64,000 nt of DNA from Methylotenera sp. (lineage in GTDB: Bacteria > Pseudomonadota > Gammaproteobacteria > Burkholderiales > Methylophilaceae), in assembly GCA_017880905.1 (NCBI GenBank), contig JADGRO010000035.1, positions 23,301-87,300 of the forward strand. The letters are read 5' to 3'. Made by a program: the position numbers and the translations under genes. Within the stretch, counting starts at the first letter, position 1. Every line of letters begins with the position of its first letter. Positions 17,923 through 27,839 of this stretch are shown here, one piece after another. The notes below the pieces were generated by a model. It was not told the DNA's origin and did not search any database. It was given only the letters and a program-made list of their open reading frames with translations.

Positions 17923-18039
17923 TTACTTACCACCTGAGCCGTAGAATATCGAAACGACATACAAAATCACTGCTAGTATGCCTATAGTCCAGCCTACCAG
18001 TAGGTTTTTACGACGTTGTTTTTGTTTATCCTGTTCCAT
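17923..18039 (-). CDS. Cytochrome oxidase small assembly protein (38 residues)
   Basis: 38 residues starting MEQDKQKQRRKNLLVGW: a basic N terminus, one membrane helix (about 13-32) and a short YGSGGK tail. It lies directly before cox11 and seven bases after DUF2244. Small single-helix proteins at this place are annotated as oxidase small assembly proteins in betaproteobacteria. The ATG at 18037-18039 is preceded by a purine-rich AATGAGAAAAA stretch. Confidence 0.75.
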   Translation of the reverse strand: MEQDKQKQRRKNLLVGWTIGILAVILYVVSIFYGSGGK

Positions 18040-18045
18040 TTTTTC

Positions 18046-18546
18046 TCATTTCAATGTTTTAAAGAACGTGCCCGTTCTCTTTTGTAGCTGCTCAGCGAGC
18101 GATTCGCGCTGCTTTCTGGTCAGGTAACGTCCCACCTCGATTTCCTTGCCGTGTGAGAGCAAACTCAAGCATAATTCCCCATTCGACAACTCGCGACGCA
18201 CTACCTTTGCCCAATATGGATTTAGTAGGTGTTGACTAACATGCTGTCCGTTGCAACGCTCTACAACAAGACTATCACCGTCTATGCTAATGCTTTCATA
18301 ATCGCTTGCATGGCTGTTGACGTGGTAAAAAGCATAGCCAAGTGCAAAAATCTCTATGCCCACAAACGGCAACACCAACCAAGCCCCCAGTAAACTAAAA
18401 CCAACACCAATACTACAGGGAATCACCGTTAATAACAAAACTACCTTGACCTTGCCGCTGGTGCTTAAGGAGCAATTGGGTTTAAACGTCACTCTGTAGC
18501 TGTTGTACGAGTCTACATCCGACGATGTCATATCTGATAGTATCAT
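18046..18546 (-). CDS. DUF2244 family membrane protein
   Basis: 166 residues from the ATG at 18546, which has GGAGG four bases upstream; a GTG one codon earlier is too close to that site. Two adjacent helices (about 34-75) are followed by a cytoplasmic beta-rich domain ending LTRKQRESLAEQLQ. DUF2244 proteins commonly neighbour cytochrome oxidase genes. The function is unknown. It begins a second transcription unit after the coxC terminator. Confidence 0.75.
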   Translation of the reverse strand: MILSDMTSSDVDSYNSYRVTFKPNCSLSTSGKVKVVLLLTVIPCSIGVGFSLLGAWLVLPFVGIEIFALGYAFYHVNSHASDYESISIDGDSLVVERCNGQHVSQHLLNPYWAKVVRRELSNGELCLSLLSHGKEIEVGRYLTRKQRESLAEQLQKRTGTFFKTLK

Positions 18547-18610
18547 CACGCCTCCGTATGGGATTTATGATTGTTTTAGCGCTAAATAATTCGCAGATTT
18601 AGGTATATTA

Positions 18611-18650
18611 CACAAAAACAAACGCCGCAAGGCAAGACCTTGTGGCGTTT
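18611..18650 (-). terminator. Intrinsic terminator after coxBAC
   Basis: On the minus strand AAACGCC and GGCGTTT plus CAAGG and CCTTG form a 13-bp stem with one mismatch and a five-base loop, followed by GTTTTTGTG. It lies 29 bases past the coxC stop and before DUF2244, so it separates structural subunits from assembly genes. Confidence 0.75.
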
Positions 18651-18678
18651 GACAATTCTAATTAAATAATCTTAAAAC

Positions 18679-19509
18679 TTATAGCCAATACACAAATATG
18701 AACAAGAACAACCAAACCACGTCCACAAAGTGCCAGTACCAAGCTACTGCTTCAAAACCAAAGTGGTTATGAGAATCAAAATGTCCTTTTAACACGCGGA
18801 TCAAAATGACAGTCAACATAATTGCCCCCAAGGTTACATGCAAGCCGTGGAAGCCGGTCAGCATATAGAAGGTAGCGCCATAGATTCCAGTTTTAATGGT
18901 GAAACCGGCTTCAGCATATTCATGCGCTTGTAGAAACAGAAAGGTTGCTCCTAATGCGATAGTTAAAATCAGACCCATAGCGAGCTGCTTGCGGTTGTTC
19001 TTCATCAAGCCCCAGTGAGCCCACGTCAAGGTTGCGCCTGAACTCAGCAAGATTAAGGTATTGATGGCGGGAATACCCCAAGCCGCCATAGGAGTAAACG
19101 CCTCTTTAGCAGCTGGGCCAGCAGAAGGCCAAGAAGCTACAAAACCCGGCCATAGCAGCTGGGCATCAGCTAACCAATGCAATGAAACATTACGAGCATA
19201 AAACAGAGCGCCAAAAAAACCAAAGAAGAACATGACTTCTGAGAAAATGAACCAGCCCATGCCCCAGCGAAAGGATTTATCAACCTGCTTGTTATAAACT
19301 TTACTAATGCTTTCCCCAATCACTTCACTAAACCAACCAAACAACAGGTAGGCAAAAATCACCCCACCAGCCACCATTAGAAGCTTGCCTGGCGCAATAT
19401 TGTTTAAGGCCATAGCGAAGCCACCAGCTAATAAAAATAATGCCGTTGCTGCAATAGCTGGCCAGAAAGAAGGACCTGGCAGGTAATAATTTTTTGTATT
19501 CTGACTCAT
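18679..19509 (-). CDS. coxC: Cytochrome c oxidase subunit III
   Basis: 276 residues, seven membrane helices. Typical blocks are RWGMGWFIFSEVMFFFGFFGA near 82-102, LTWAHWGLMKNN near 160, GLHVTLG near 224 and the C-terminal WYWHFVDVVWLFLF. Subunit III stabilises the catalytic core. It lies 31 bases after coxA and last in coxBAC. Confidence 0.97.
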   Translation of the reverse strand: MSQNTKNYYLPGPSFWPAIAATALFLLAGGFAMALNNIAPGKLLMVAGGVIFAYLLFGWFSEVIGESISKVYNKQVDKSFRWGMGWFIFSEVMFFFGFFGALFYARNVSLHWLADAQLLWPGFVASWPSAGPAAKEAFTPMAAWGIPAINTLILLSSGATLTWAHWGLMKNNRKQLAMGLILTIALGATFLFLQAHEYAEAGFTIKTGIYGATFYMLTGFHGLHVTLGAIMLTVILIRVLKGHFDSHNHFGFEAVAWYWHFVDVVWLFLFIFVYWL

Positions 19510-19540
19510 GTTTGCTCCTAATTAAATTTCTTTGTCTAGG

Positions 19541-21130
19541 TTACTTTAGAACTGGTGGCGTTTCAAAGGTGTGGAAAGGTGCAGGTGACGGCACAGTCCA
19601 CTCTAAACCGTGTGCGCCTTCCCATACCTGATTAGTTGCTTTAGCTCCGCCGCGAATACATTTGATTACCACATACAAGAACAACAATTGACTCAAGCCA
19701 AGAGCGAATGCGCCAAGTGAAGAAATCATATTGAACTCGGCAAATTGTTGTGCGTAATCCGGAATGCGGCGTGGCATGCCTGCTAAACCCGTAAAGTGCA
19801 TTGGGAAGAAGGTAACGTTAAAAGCTATGGTTGTCAGCCAGAAATGCACCTTACCCAGTTTTTCGTCGTACATGTGGCCTGTCCATTTGGGAATCCAGTA
19901 GTAAATACCGCCCATAATCGCCATAGCCGCGCCTGAAAACAGTACATAATGGAAGTGTGCAACAACGTAATAGGTATCTTGCAGTTGAATGTCTACTGGC
20001 AGAATCGAACATACCAAGCCGCTAAAGCCGCCAATAGTGAACAAGAACACCACCGCCACCGCAAATAACATCGGCGTTTCAAAGGTCATCGAGCCCTTCC
20101 ACATAGTGGCTAACCAGTTAAACACTTTTACGCCCGTAGGTATCGAAATCAACATCGTGCTGTACATAAAGAACAGTTGTCCCGCTACCGGCATACCCGT
20201 AGTAAACATATGGTGCGCCCACACAACAAAGGACAACACTGCAATCGCGGTAGTCGCGTACACCATTGAGGCATAACCAAACAGCGGTTTACGTGCGAAG
20301 GTAGGAATAATGGTAGAAAGAATGCCAAAGGCTGGCAAAATCATAATGTAAACTTCTGGATGCCCAAAGAACCAGAATACGTGTTGGAACAGCACAGGAT
20401 CCCCACCGCCAGCCGCATTGAAGAAGTGTGTGCCAAAGTGACGATCGGTAAGCAGCATGGTCACAGCGCCTGCCAATACTGGCATCGCTGCAATCAGCAA
20501 ATATGCCGTGATTAACCATGTCCAAACGAACATCGGCATTTTCATTAAGGTCATGCCTGGCGCGCGCATATTGAAAATAGTCGTGATAATGTTGATAGAA
20601 CCGACAATAGATGATATGCCCAGAATATGCACCGCGAAGATGGTCATATCCACCGACATACCACCTTGCACTGAAAGTGGTGGATACAACGTCCAACCAC
20701 CTGCGACCGCACCGCCAGGCACAAAAAACGAAGTCAGTAACAAGAAGGCTGCAGGAATCAATAACCAGAAACTCATGTTATTCAACCTTGGGAAGGCCAT
20801 ATCTGGCGCCCCTATCATCAGCGGCACTTGCCAGTTAGCAAGCCCCACAAAAGCCGGCATAATCGCGCCAAAAATCATAATTAAACCATGCAGCGTAGTG
20901 AGTTGATTAAAGAATTCCGGTTGAAAAAACTGTAACCCAGGTTGAAACAGTTCAGCACGAATCAACATCGCCAAACCGCCAGCGAACAAGAACATGGTGA
21001 AGCTGAACCAGAGGTACATGGTGCCAATATCTTTGTGGTTGGTAGATTTTACCCAACGCATAAGTCCAGTAGGATGGCCATGACTATCGTGCGCATGGTC
21101 GTCGTGATGTGTTGCGGTTGTGGTACTCAT
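19541..21130 (-). CDS. coxA: Cytochrome c oxidase subunit I (aa3 type)
   Basis: 529 residues from the ATG at 21130; a TTG one codon earlier is less well spaced from GGAG. It has twelve helices. A His-rich N terminus precedes the heme and CuB ligands: LHGLIM, WFFGHPEVYIMILP (including the proton-loading Glu and the Tyr cross-linked to His), and HFHYVLFSGA. It reduces oxygen to water and pumps protons. It is the canonical A-type enzyme, with the glutamate of GHPEVY present. Confidence 0.98.
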   Translation of the reverse strand: MSTTTATHHDDHAHDSHGHPTGLMRWVKSTNHKDIGTMYLWFSFTMFLFAGGLAMLIRAELFQPGLQFFQPEFFNQLTTLHGLIMIFGAIMPAFVGLANWQVPLMIGAPDMAFPRLNNMSFWLLIPAAFLLLTSFFVPGGAVAGGWTLYPPLSVQGGMSVDMTIFAVHILGISSIVGSINIITTIFNMRAPGMTLMKMPMFVWTWLITAYLLIAAMPVLAGAVTMLLTDRHFGTHFFNAAGGGDPVLFQHVFWFFGHPEVYIMILPAFGILSTIIPTFARKPLFGYASMVYATTAIAVLSFVVWAHHMFTTGMPVAGQLFFMYSTMLISIPTGVKVFNWLATMWKGSMTFETPMLFAVAVVFLFTIGGFSGLVCSILPVDIQLQDTYYVVAHFHYVLFSGAAMAIMGGIYYWIPKWTGHMYDEKLGKVHFWLTTIAFNVTFFPMHFTGLAGMPRRIPDYAQQFAEFNMISSLGAFALGLSQLLFLYVVIKCIRGGAKATNQVWEGAHGLEWTVPSPAPFHTFETPPVLK

Positions 21131-21182
21131 CAAATTCTCCTTAAAACTACAGCTAATTGTCTAATTTTCAAATCTTAAAGTA

Positions 21183-22316
21183 TTAACGTGCTGCCTTTAC
21201 CTGAGCTGGTTGCAATACATCGCCAACAGAGTTGCCAAGTGCATTTCGCTCGTAAGTAATTACAGAGGCAATTTCCACATCATTCAACAAGGCCTTCCAT
21301 GATGGCATCACTCGCACACCATTTAATACACGATCTAGATGACCATCTTTTAGGTATTTGCCATCAGCACCAAAAATTGGAGCATTGGCTATTTTACTGC
21401 CTGTCAACGCTGGGAATGCTGGCGGTAAACCAGCACCACTTGCCTGGTGGCAAACTGCACAGTTTTTCTCATAAACAGCTTTACCATTGGCAACCAAATC
21501 ATCTTTGGTCCACTCTTTATCTCCACTTGCTGCCGCAGCTGCAACAGCCGCTTTCTTGGAGTCTATCCACGCGTTATATTTATCTTCTGTCACTGCTTCT
21601 ATCACAATAGGCATAAACCCGTGGTTCTTACCGCACAACTCAGAACATTGCCCACGATAGGTACCTGGTTGATCCACTCTAAACCATGTTTCTTTAATAA
21701 AGCCTGGAATAGCATCTTGCTTAACGCCAAATGAAGGCACTGACCATGAGTGAATTACATCGTCAGCTGTTAACACCACTCTCACTTTTTTGCCGACTGG
21801 TACTACCATAGGGTTATCAACCTCCAACAGGTAATTCTCGCCTTTTTCTGCCTTATTGTTGATTTGATCTTGGGTAGTAGCTAGATTGCTGATGAAGCGC
21901 ACGTCCTTGCCTAAATATTCATACTCCCACTTCCACTGATGCCCGGTCACTTTCACTGTCATGTCAGCTTCTGTAGTGTCTTTCATGGCAAGGATAGTTT
22001 TAGTTGCTGGTATGGCCATAACAAGTAAAATCAGTGCTGGGATAATAGTCCAAACAATTTCAAGCGTGTGATGTTCATGGAACTGAGCTGCCTGATGGCC
22101 TACTGATTTACGGTGTTTGTAAAGGGAATAAAACATCACCCCGAACACCACCACAAAAATCGCCAAACATACGTACACAATCAGCATGTGCAGGTCGTAA
22201 ATTTGTCTAGCAATTTCGGTCACTGGTGCTCTTAAATTAAGCTGGTAAGCTGCTTGTGCCGTGCTAACAATTGATGACAAACCTGTACCGAGAAAGAAAA
22301 TAGCTTTCTTATTCAT
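21183..22316 (-). CDS. coxB: Cytochrome c oxidase subunit II with fused cytochrome c (caa3)
   Basis: 377 residues from the ATG at 22316 (a TTG two codons earlier is less likely). Signal peptide, two helices, then the CuA domain with CSELCGKNHGFM (C224, C228, H232, M235). An Ala-rich linker (about 253-264) leads to a C-terminal class I cytochrome c with CAVCH (C286, C289, H290) and axial Met in RVMPSWK near 343. The fusion makes this a caa3-type oxidase. It is first in the operon. Confidence 0.97.
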   Translation of the reverse strand: MNKKAIFFLGTGLSSIVSTAQAAYQLNLRAPVTEIARQIYDLHMLIVYVCLAIFVVVFGVMFYSLYKHRKSVGHQAAQFHEHHTLEIVWTIIPALILLVMAIPATKTILAMKDTTEADMTVKVTGHQWKWEYEYLGKDVRFISNLATTQDQINNKAEKGENYLLEVDNPMVVPVGKKVRVVLTADDVIHSWSVPSFGVKQDAIPGFIKETWFRVDQPGTYRGQCSELCGKNHGFMPIVIEAVTEDKYNAWIDSKKAAVAAAAASGDKEWTKDDLVANGKAVYEKNCAVCHQASGAGLPPAFPALTGSKIANAPIFGADGKYLKDGHLDRVLNGVRVMPSWKALLNDVEIASVITYERNALGNSVGDVLQPAQVKAAR

Positions 22317-22396
22317 AACCAAATCTACCTTAAAATATGAGTAATTTAATAATTAGATAGCAATTAGTGCTTAAAATAAATCTTGTCACGCACTTT

Positions 22397-22402
22397 ATTA
22401 TA
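22397..22402 (-). promoter_or_regulatory. coxB: Possible -10 box of the coxBAC operon
   Basis: TATAAT on the minus strand about 80 bases upstream of the coxB ATG, in an AT-rich spacer (22317-22539). No convincing -35 lies at the right distance, so this is a weak call. The rest of the spacer holds no gene that I can see. Confidence 0.3.
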
Positions 22403-22539
22403 GCCACTCTTTTATAACATGCACTTTTTTAATGCAATTCAAAAACAATGAGAAAGTAGCACAAAAAATAATTTGCCTCAAGCAAAAAGTTACATATTTG
22501 TAACAATTTTTTTAAACTTCTGCTACATACACTTTGGCA

Positions 22540-22626
22540 TGGTGCCGGGAGGGGGAATCGAACCCCCACGTTGTCGCCAACGCGGGATTTTGAGTCCCGT
22601 GCGTCTACCAATTCCGCCATCCCGGC
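22540..22626 (-). tRNA. tRNA-Leu, anticodon CAA
   Basis: 87 bases with encoded CCA. The acceptor GCCGGGA pairs with TCCCGGC; the long variable arm (GCGTTGGCGACAACGT) is typical of tRNA-Leu; the anticodon loop CTCAAAA gives CAA; the T loop is GTTCGATTC. It reads UUG codons and is divergent from queA. Confidence 0.97.
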
Positions 22627-22632
22627 TTGAGG

Positions 22633-22656
22633 TATAATTACAACCCCGCCATTATA
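22633..22656. promoter_or_regulatory. Back-to-back -10 boxes for queA and tRNA-Leu
   Basis: TATAAT on the plus strand (22633-22638, facing queA) and on the minus strand (22656-22651, facing tRNA-Leu) lie 12 bases apart. Neither has a strong -35 at consensus spacing. Divergent overlapping promoters are likely. Confidence 0.45.
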
Positions 22657-22671
22657 GCAATGTTTTTCGCG

Positions 22672-23700
22672 ATGCGAACCCAAGATTTTGACTTTTATTT
22701 GCCCGATAACCTCATCGCACAGCATCCTGTAAGCCAGCGTAGCGCCAGTAGATTACTGCATCTAGATGGAAAAACAGGGCAATTGAACGATCGGCAATTT
22801 ATGGAATTACCAAGCTTTTTGACCGCTGGAGATTTACTGGTTTTTAACGATACGCGTGTCATTAAGGCACGCCTATTTGGACACAAAAATACGGGCGGAG
22901 CCATCGAGTTATTGGTTGAGCGCGTATTAGATGCGCACCATGTGCTGGCGCATATTCGCGCCTCGCGTGCACCTAAAATAGGCTCCAAGTTCAAATTAGC
23001 CAACGCTTTTGAAGCAGAAGTGATTAGCCGCAATGACGATTTATTTCATGTGAAATTTTTGAACGGCACTCCAGTGCTAGATTTGTTAGAACGATATGGT
23101 GCCTTGCCATTGCCACCTTATATTACACATGCAGCAGAAGCGGATGACGAAGAACGCTACCAAACCATTTATGCCAAACACGCAGGCGCAGTAGCCGCGC
23201 CCACTGCGGGTTTACATTTTGATGAACTAATGTTGAACAAATTAAATGATAAAAGCATTAATATCGCTTACGTGACTTTGCATGTTGGTGCGGGCACGTT
23301 TCAACCTGTACGGGCTGACAACATAGAAGACCACAAAATGCACAACGAGATTTATCACATTTCGGCCGAAACAGTTGCGATGATTGCAGAAACCAAAATT
23401 AAAGGTGGCAATATTGTTGCTGTCGGCACTACCAGCTTGCGTGCTTTAGAAAGCGCCGCTCAAAACGGCGAACTTATGCATGGACATAGCGAAACCAATA
23501 TTTTCATTACCCCGGGTTTCAGCTTTAAAATAGTCGATAAACTTATAACCAATTTTCATTTACCCAAAAGTACGCTACTCATGTTAGTGTCTGCTTTCGC
23601 GGGGTTTGGGCACGTTAAAAATGCTTATGAACATGCGGTTAAGCAGCAATATAGATTCTTTAGTTATGGCGATGCCATGCTGATAAACAAGGCGGATTGA
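22672..23700 (+). CDS. queA: S-adenosylmethionine:tRNA ribosyltransferase-isomerase
   Basis: 342 residues from the ATG at 22672, where [16 protein letters not shown] matches the family N terminus; an ATG at 22660 would add four residues. Conserved parts are [11 protein letters not shown] near 57, [12 protein letters not shown] near 175, VGAGTFQPV near 206 and [13 protein letters not shown] near 295. QueA builds epoxyqueuosine at tRNA position 34. No clear ribosome site; the leader is short. Confidence 0.96.
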   Translation: MRTQDFDFYLPDNLIAQHPVSQRSASRLLHLDGKTGQLNDRQFMELPSFLTAGDLLVFNDTRVIKARLFGHKNTGGAIELLVERVLDAHHVLAHIRASRAPKIGSKFKLANAFEAEVISRNDDLFHVKFLNGTPVLDLLERYGALPLPPYITHAAEADDEERYQTIYAKHAGAVAAPTAGLHFDELMLNKLNDKSINIAYVTLHVGAGTFQPVRADNIEDHKMHNEIYHISAETVAMIAETKIKGGNIVAVGTTSLRALESAAQNGELMHGHSETNIFITPGFSFKIVDKLITNFHLPKSTLLMLVSAFAGFGHVKNAYEHAVKQQYRFFSYGDAMLINKAD

Positions 23701-23783
23701 CGAACTCACTTTGAACTTCATGCGTAAATCTAAACACTAATGTAATTGTTTACATATAAAAAAACCAGGAAGCATTTTGACAT

Positions 23784-24662
23784 ATGAAATTATCCAGGCA
23801 ATTGATCATCAACACATTCATTATCTCTGCATTTAGCAGTATGCCCCTGCAGGCACAAGTGCTATCAGAAGCCGAGCTAAGTATTAAAATTCCACTCGCA
23901 AAAAAATCCACAACGCGCCCCATGACGGTGGCTTATGTACCTAACTTAAAGCGTTATTACATTGCAGATGGCGGCTTAGCGCCAATGGGATCGGAGTCTG
24001 AAGCGCCTACTTCTAAATCGCAAATTCATGCTTACGACGACACAGGCAAATACATCAACTCGGCCCAGCCAGGTTATGACAATCGCTCCATTTATTACAA
24101 CCCAAACACTGGCAAATTAGAGACAATTACCTACAACATTTCTAGCGATGTCGGCTTCTCGCCCAACACCGGCATTTATTCGATTGATTTAAGCGAGACG
24201 GGTGAAGTTAAAGATAGCTCAATTGAAATTATGCAATTTAACCCGGCGTTTGGTTTTGCCAACACAATGCCCTCTTACGATGCCGCCAACAAACGCTATT
24301 TTGCTAAACAAGGAAGAAGCGGCAAAGTGTTTATTGTTGACCCAAAACTCCATGAAAAAGTAGGTGAAATAACGCTCGATCTAGCAAAAGCCGGTGTGGC
24401 GCACGATGACATTAGCGACTGTTTTGCCGCCTACACTGGCGTTAAAGGTGAGGAGTTGTTATTGCTGGATGTTGACCACAAAGCCGCTCTGGTATTTGAT
24501 TTGGCTGGCAATTTTGTTGCCAAAAGTGAATTACCAAAAGATTTAAAACTACACGCACAAAATCATTTTAACGGCTTGGGCTATGCCAATGATATGTTGT
24601 TTGTGTACCATGAAGGTGAAGGCGAGTTTGGCACATATTATGGTTTTAAAATAATAAAATAA
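23784..24662 (+). CDS. Unrecognised secreted protein, probably beta-propeller-like
   Basis: 292 residues. The signal peptide ends near SMPLQAQ (residue 25). The mature part has repeated short strands with Tyr/Gly/Asp turns (VPNLKRYYIADGG, YDAANKRYFAKQG, YANDMLFVYHEGEG), which suggests blades of an incomplete beta-propeller; no catalytic motif is visible. One cysteine only (SDCFAAY). It stands alone with its own terminator. No function is proposed. Confidence 0.65.
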   Translation: MKLSRQLIINTFIISAFSSMPLQAQVLSEAELSIKIPLAKKSTTRPMTVAYVPNLKRYYIADGGLAPMGSESEAPTSKSQIHAYDDTGKYINSAQPGYDNRSIYYNPNTGKLETITYNISSDVGFSPNTGIYSIDLSETGEVKDSSIEIMQFNPAFGFANTMPSYDAANKRYFAKQGRSGKVFIVDPKLHEKVGEITLDLAKAGVAHDDISDCFAAYTGVKGEELLLLDVDHKAALVFDLAGNFVAKSELPKDLKLHAQNHFNGLGYANDMLFVYHEGEGEFGTYYGFKIIK

Positions 24663-24680
24663 TCAGCAGCGAAAATAAAA

Positions 24681-24710
24681 AAACCGCATTCTTACATGCG
24701 GTTTTTTTAT
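24681..24710. terminator. Bidirectional intrinsic terminator
   Basis: A 9-bp stem (AAACCGCAT with ATGCGGTTT) with a six-base loop, flanked by an A-run and a T-run, between the convergent secreted-protein gene and the DUF1097 gene. Confidence 0.85.
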
Positions 24711-24734
24711 TTTAAACAGTTTAAATTAAACTAT

Positions 24735-25238
24735 TTATTTACTTATCATGCCTGCTAATTTACCTGAAAGCATGCCAAACACTGCGCCTAGCACTACAGA
24801 TAATGCCACTAGTAACACTGGATTTGTCATGTTCATTGCTGTAGAGCTGCCTGCGCCAGTTGTTTGCAATGCGTAACCTGCTGTTGCAGCGTAGCCATAT
24901 ACATTTGCTGGCACTGCTGAAAGCAAGTTGCAACCTGCCACAATCACTAACAAGAACACAGTAGCTGCAATGTAAACGGCTGGGCCTGCTGCACCTGCCA
25001 AGCCTAATGGATTATGGCCTACCAAAGCCAGCGCAACGCCTGCAATTACTGCACCGTAAATCATCCCTGCGATAGTCTTTTGTAATGCGGCAGTATCTGC
25101 ACCCAAAGCAAAGTAGCAACCCCAAGCAATAAAACCTGCCCAAACTAATACGTAACCAGCTAATGGGCCTAAAGCCAAAAATGCCCAAACGCCACCTAAA
25201 ACTGCAATACTTACTGCCAATCCTGTTAACTTCGACAT
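24735..25238 (-). CDS. DUF1097 family membrane protein
   Basis: 167 residues, almost entirely hydrophobic: about five or six helices rich in Gly and Ala, with FIAWGCYFALGAD near 35 and GVALALVGHNPLG near 66. It resembles the DUF1097 (YcdZ-like) family. No transport or catalytic motif is seen. It is a single gene with a 222-bp upstream spacer. Confidence 0.6.
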   Translation of the reverse strand: MSKLTGLAVSIAVLGGVWAFLALGPLAGYVLVWAGFIAWGCYFALGADTAALQKTIAGMIYGAVIAGVALALVGHNPLGLAGAAGPAVYIAATVFLLVIVAGCNLLSAVPANVYGYAATAGYALQTTGAGSSTAMNMTNPVLLVALSVVLGAVFGMLSGKLAGMISK

Positions 25239-25357
25239 ACTTTTCTCCCCAAATTAAAGGTAAAACTCTTGTAAAAATAATGTATTGAGAATTACAGCCA
25301 GTAACTTTAGTTTGGCAGCGCTACGATGAATCAGTGAGCAACACCAACTTCAATCAG

Positions 25358-25377
25358 CTAGACTTAGCGCAGTCTAG
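25358..25377. promoter_or_regulatory. Inverted repeat upstream of the DUF1097 gene
   Basis: CTAGACT (25358-25364), six bases, then AGTCTAG (25371-25377), 120 bases upstream of the DUF1097 start. The heptamer AGTCTAG also occurs in the promoter of the tetR gene (8521-8527). It could be an operator or chance. Confidence 0.25.
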
Positions 25378-25460
25378 ACTTATTTTGATTAATTTGACAA
25401 GTGTTTTTTTGCAGAATTTAGAAAGTTTTTTTATTTATCTATATTGAAATTGGGTTAGAT

Positions 25461-26069
25461 TTAGCTGATTTTTGTGTGGTATTCCCAATTTCTACGCCAT
25501 GCACCCACCACTAAATTGGGGTATTGCGGTTGGCCTAAACTGCCATTATAACGGCCTAGTGCGCGGTATAAATCGCCATGCTCCATATCCAAATAATGGC
25601 GCAAAATCGTACAGCCATAGCGCAAATTAAGTCGTAAATGAAATAAATTGTGTTCTGGGTTACCGATACTTCTTACCCAAAATGGCATCACTTGCATATA
25701 ACCGCGTGCGCCGACGGTAGAAACTGCGTATTTTTTAAACCCGCTTTCGACCTGAATTAAGCCGAGAACCAACTGTGGATCCAGCCCTGCACGCGTCGCT
25801 TCATAATGCACAGATCTTAAAAAATCTTCACGGTAAACTGGGTCGGGTAAACGCTTTTCTAAGCGCTGGGACATCTCATCAAGCCAAGCCCGACCTTCCG
25901 TTTGACTAGCAAACATCAATTTTGGCACAGCCAAATCACTGATCGATTTTTGCATCATCGACTTAACGCTATTTGAAAGTGGCTCTTCAATTTGATTACC
26001 GGCATGACATATAGATGCCGCACCAATCAAAAATAGCAGATAAAGTTTTTGTATAATATGTTTAATCAT
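25461..26069 (-). CDS. Lytic transglycosylase, SLT domain
   Basis: 202 residues with signal peptide (to about 23). A C-terminal SLT lysozyme-like domain carries the catalytic Glu in [16 protein letters not shown] near 108, then [12 protein letters not shown] and [16 protein letters not shown]. It cleaves peptidoglycan to 1,6-anhydromuropeptides in the periplasm. The start overlaps the proS stop by 8 bases, so the two are coupled. Confidence 0.9.
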   Translation of the reverse strand: MIKHIIQKLYLLFLIGAASICHAGNQIEEPLSNSVKSMMQKSISDLAVPKLMFASQTEGRAWLDEMSQRLEKRLPDPVYREDFLRSVHYEATRAGLDPQLVLGLIQVESGFKKYAVSTVGARGYMQVMPFWVRSIGNPEHNLFHLRLNLRYGCTILRHYLDMEHGDLYRALGRYNGSLGQPQYPNLVVGAWRRNWEYHTKIS

Positions 26070-27774
26070 TCATCGCAGACTTAATAAAATTTATTATGTC
26101 TATTACAAGCAAATTCTGTGCCGCAGATGCACTCCTCGCTTTATATTCCACTTTACCTTCTGCAAGCCCACGCTCGCCCAGCACAATTCGATGCGGAATT
26201 CCCATTAAATCGCTCTCGGCAAACATCACGCCAGGCCGCTCTCCGCGGTCATCCAGCAATACGTCTATGCTGGCTTTTTTAAAATCTTCATAAAGCTGAT
26301 TCGCAGTATTTTTCACTAATTCACTTTTATCCATGCCAATCGAGCAAATCACCACCTCAAACGGCGCCATGCTGAGTGGGAAAATAATGCCTTTTTCGTC
26401 ACTTCCTTGCTCAATCGCGGCACCTACAATGCGCGAAACGCCGATACCATAGCAACCCATTTCCATCACCTGTGATTGACCACTTTCATCCAAAAACGTT
26501 GCATTCATGGCTTTAGCATATTTAGTCCGAAGTTGAAAAATATGCCCAACCTCAATGCCGCGGCACAAACTGAGTTTTCCTTTGCCATCTGGGCTGGCAT
26601 CGCCTTCCACCACATTGCGAATATCAGCAACTAAACTTGGTTCAGGCAAATCACGACCAAAATTGACATTGCTCAAATGGTATTTTGGTTTATTCGCACC
26701 ACACACAAAATCACTCATTTGCGTGACAGCTCTATCGGCAATTACCGTCACACTTTTACTCAAGCCGACTGGGCCAATAAAACCTGGCGGGCAATTCAAG
26801 TTAGCGCGAATTTCTTCTTCAGTTGCAAATCTAAACTCGCTCAAGCCAGCTAATTTGCCCACTTTCACTTCGTTCAAATTGTGGTCACCGCGCAGCAAAG
26901 CTAAGTAAAACTCGTCTTTTGCTATCAATGCAATCGCTTTCACCGTGTGCTCTATACTTATTCCCAGCAGCTTTGCCACATCTTCACAAACGGTCTGTTT
27001 TGGCGTTTCAACTTCACGCATGGCATTGCTGGAAGGCGCTCTAGTGCTGGTTGGTGGCAATGCCTCTGCAAGCTCCACATTAGCCGCATAATCTGAATTT
27101 TCGCAATACGCCAACGCGTCTTCACCGCTATCCGTCAGCACATGAAATTCTTGCGAACCGTCGCCGCCTATAGCACCACTATCGGCTTTTACTGCACGAA
27201 ACTTTAAACCAAGCCGCGTAAAAATATTACTGTAAGTTTGATACATTTGGGCATAAGTTTTTTGCAGTGATTCAAAATTGGTGTGGAAAGAATAAGCATC
27301 TTTCATCATAAATTCGCGCGCGCGCATCACGCCAAACCGCGGACGAATTTCGTCACGAAATTTGGTTTGAATTTGATAAAAATTAAGTGGTAATTGCCTG
27401 TAGCTATTGATTTCGCGACGCACAATGTCGGTAATTACTTCCTCATGCGTGGGGCCAAAACAATAATCACGTTCATGCCTATCTTTAATTTTAAGCATTT
27501 GCGGCCCAAACACCGCCCAGCGGCCGGTTTCATCCCACAACTCTTTAGGTTGCACAGCGGGCATCAATAATTCCAATGCGCCAGCCTTGTTCATTTCATC
27601 GCGGATAATATTTTCGACTTTGCGTAGAACTCTTAATCCGAGCGGCATCCAGCTATAAAGCCCATTGCCAAGCTTTTTAATCAAACCAGCGCGCACCATG
27701 AGTTTGTGCGAAATCAGTTCGGCATCGGTGGGAGCTTCTTTTTGGGTGGCAATAAAAAATTGGGAGGCGCGCAT
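26062..27774 (-). CDS. proS: Prolyl-tRNA synthetase, bacterial type
   Basis: 570 residues, full length for the bacterial form. Class II motifs include [20 protein letters not shown] near 138-157 and [12 protein letters not shown] near 440; the central INS editing domain (about 225-385) that hydrolyses alanyl-tRNA-Pro is complete, and a C-terminal anticodon-binding domain follows. It overlaps the transglycosylase gene downstream. Confidence 0.97.
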   Translation of the reverse strand: MRASQFFIATQKEAPTDAELISHKLMVRAGLIKKLGNGLYSWMPLGLRVLRKVENIIRDEMNKAGALELLMPAVQPKELWDETGRWAVFGPQMLKIKDRHERDYCFGPTHEEVITDIVRREINSYRQLPLNFYQIQTKFRDEIRPRFGVMRAREFMMKDAYSFHTNFESLQKTYAQMYQTYSNIFTRLGLKFRAVKADSGAIGGDGSQEFHVLTDSGEDALAYCENSDYAANVELAEALPPTSTRAPSSNAMREVETPKQTVCEDVAKLLGISIEHTVKAIALIAKDEFYLALLRGDHNLNEVKVGKLAGLSEFRFATEEEIRANLNCPPGFIGPVGLSKSVTVIADRAVTQMSDFVCGANKPKYHLSNVNFGRDLPEPSLVADIRNVVEGDASPDGKGKLSLCRGIEVGHIFQLRTKYAKAMNATFLDESGQSQVMEMGCYGIGVSRIVGAAIEQGSDEKGIIFPLSMAPFEVVICSIGMDKSELVKNTANQLYEDFKKASIDVLLDDRGERPGVMFAESDLMGIPHRIVLGERGLAEGKVEYKARSASAAQNLLVIDIINFIKSAMND

Positions 27775-27839
27775 GTTGGTGACAATTATTAACGAAAAGC
27801 GAATTTTATAGGGAAACCCACGCTAAGTCAGCAATTGCC

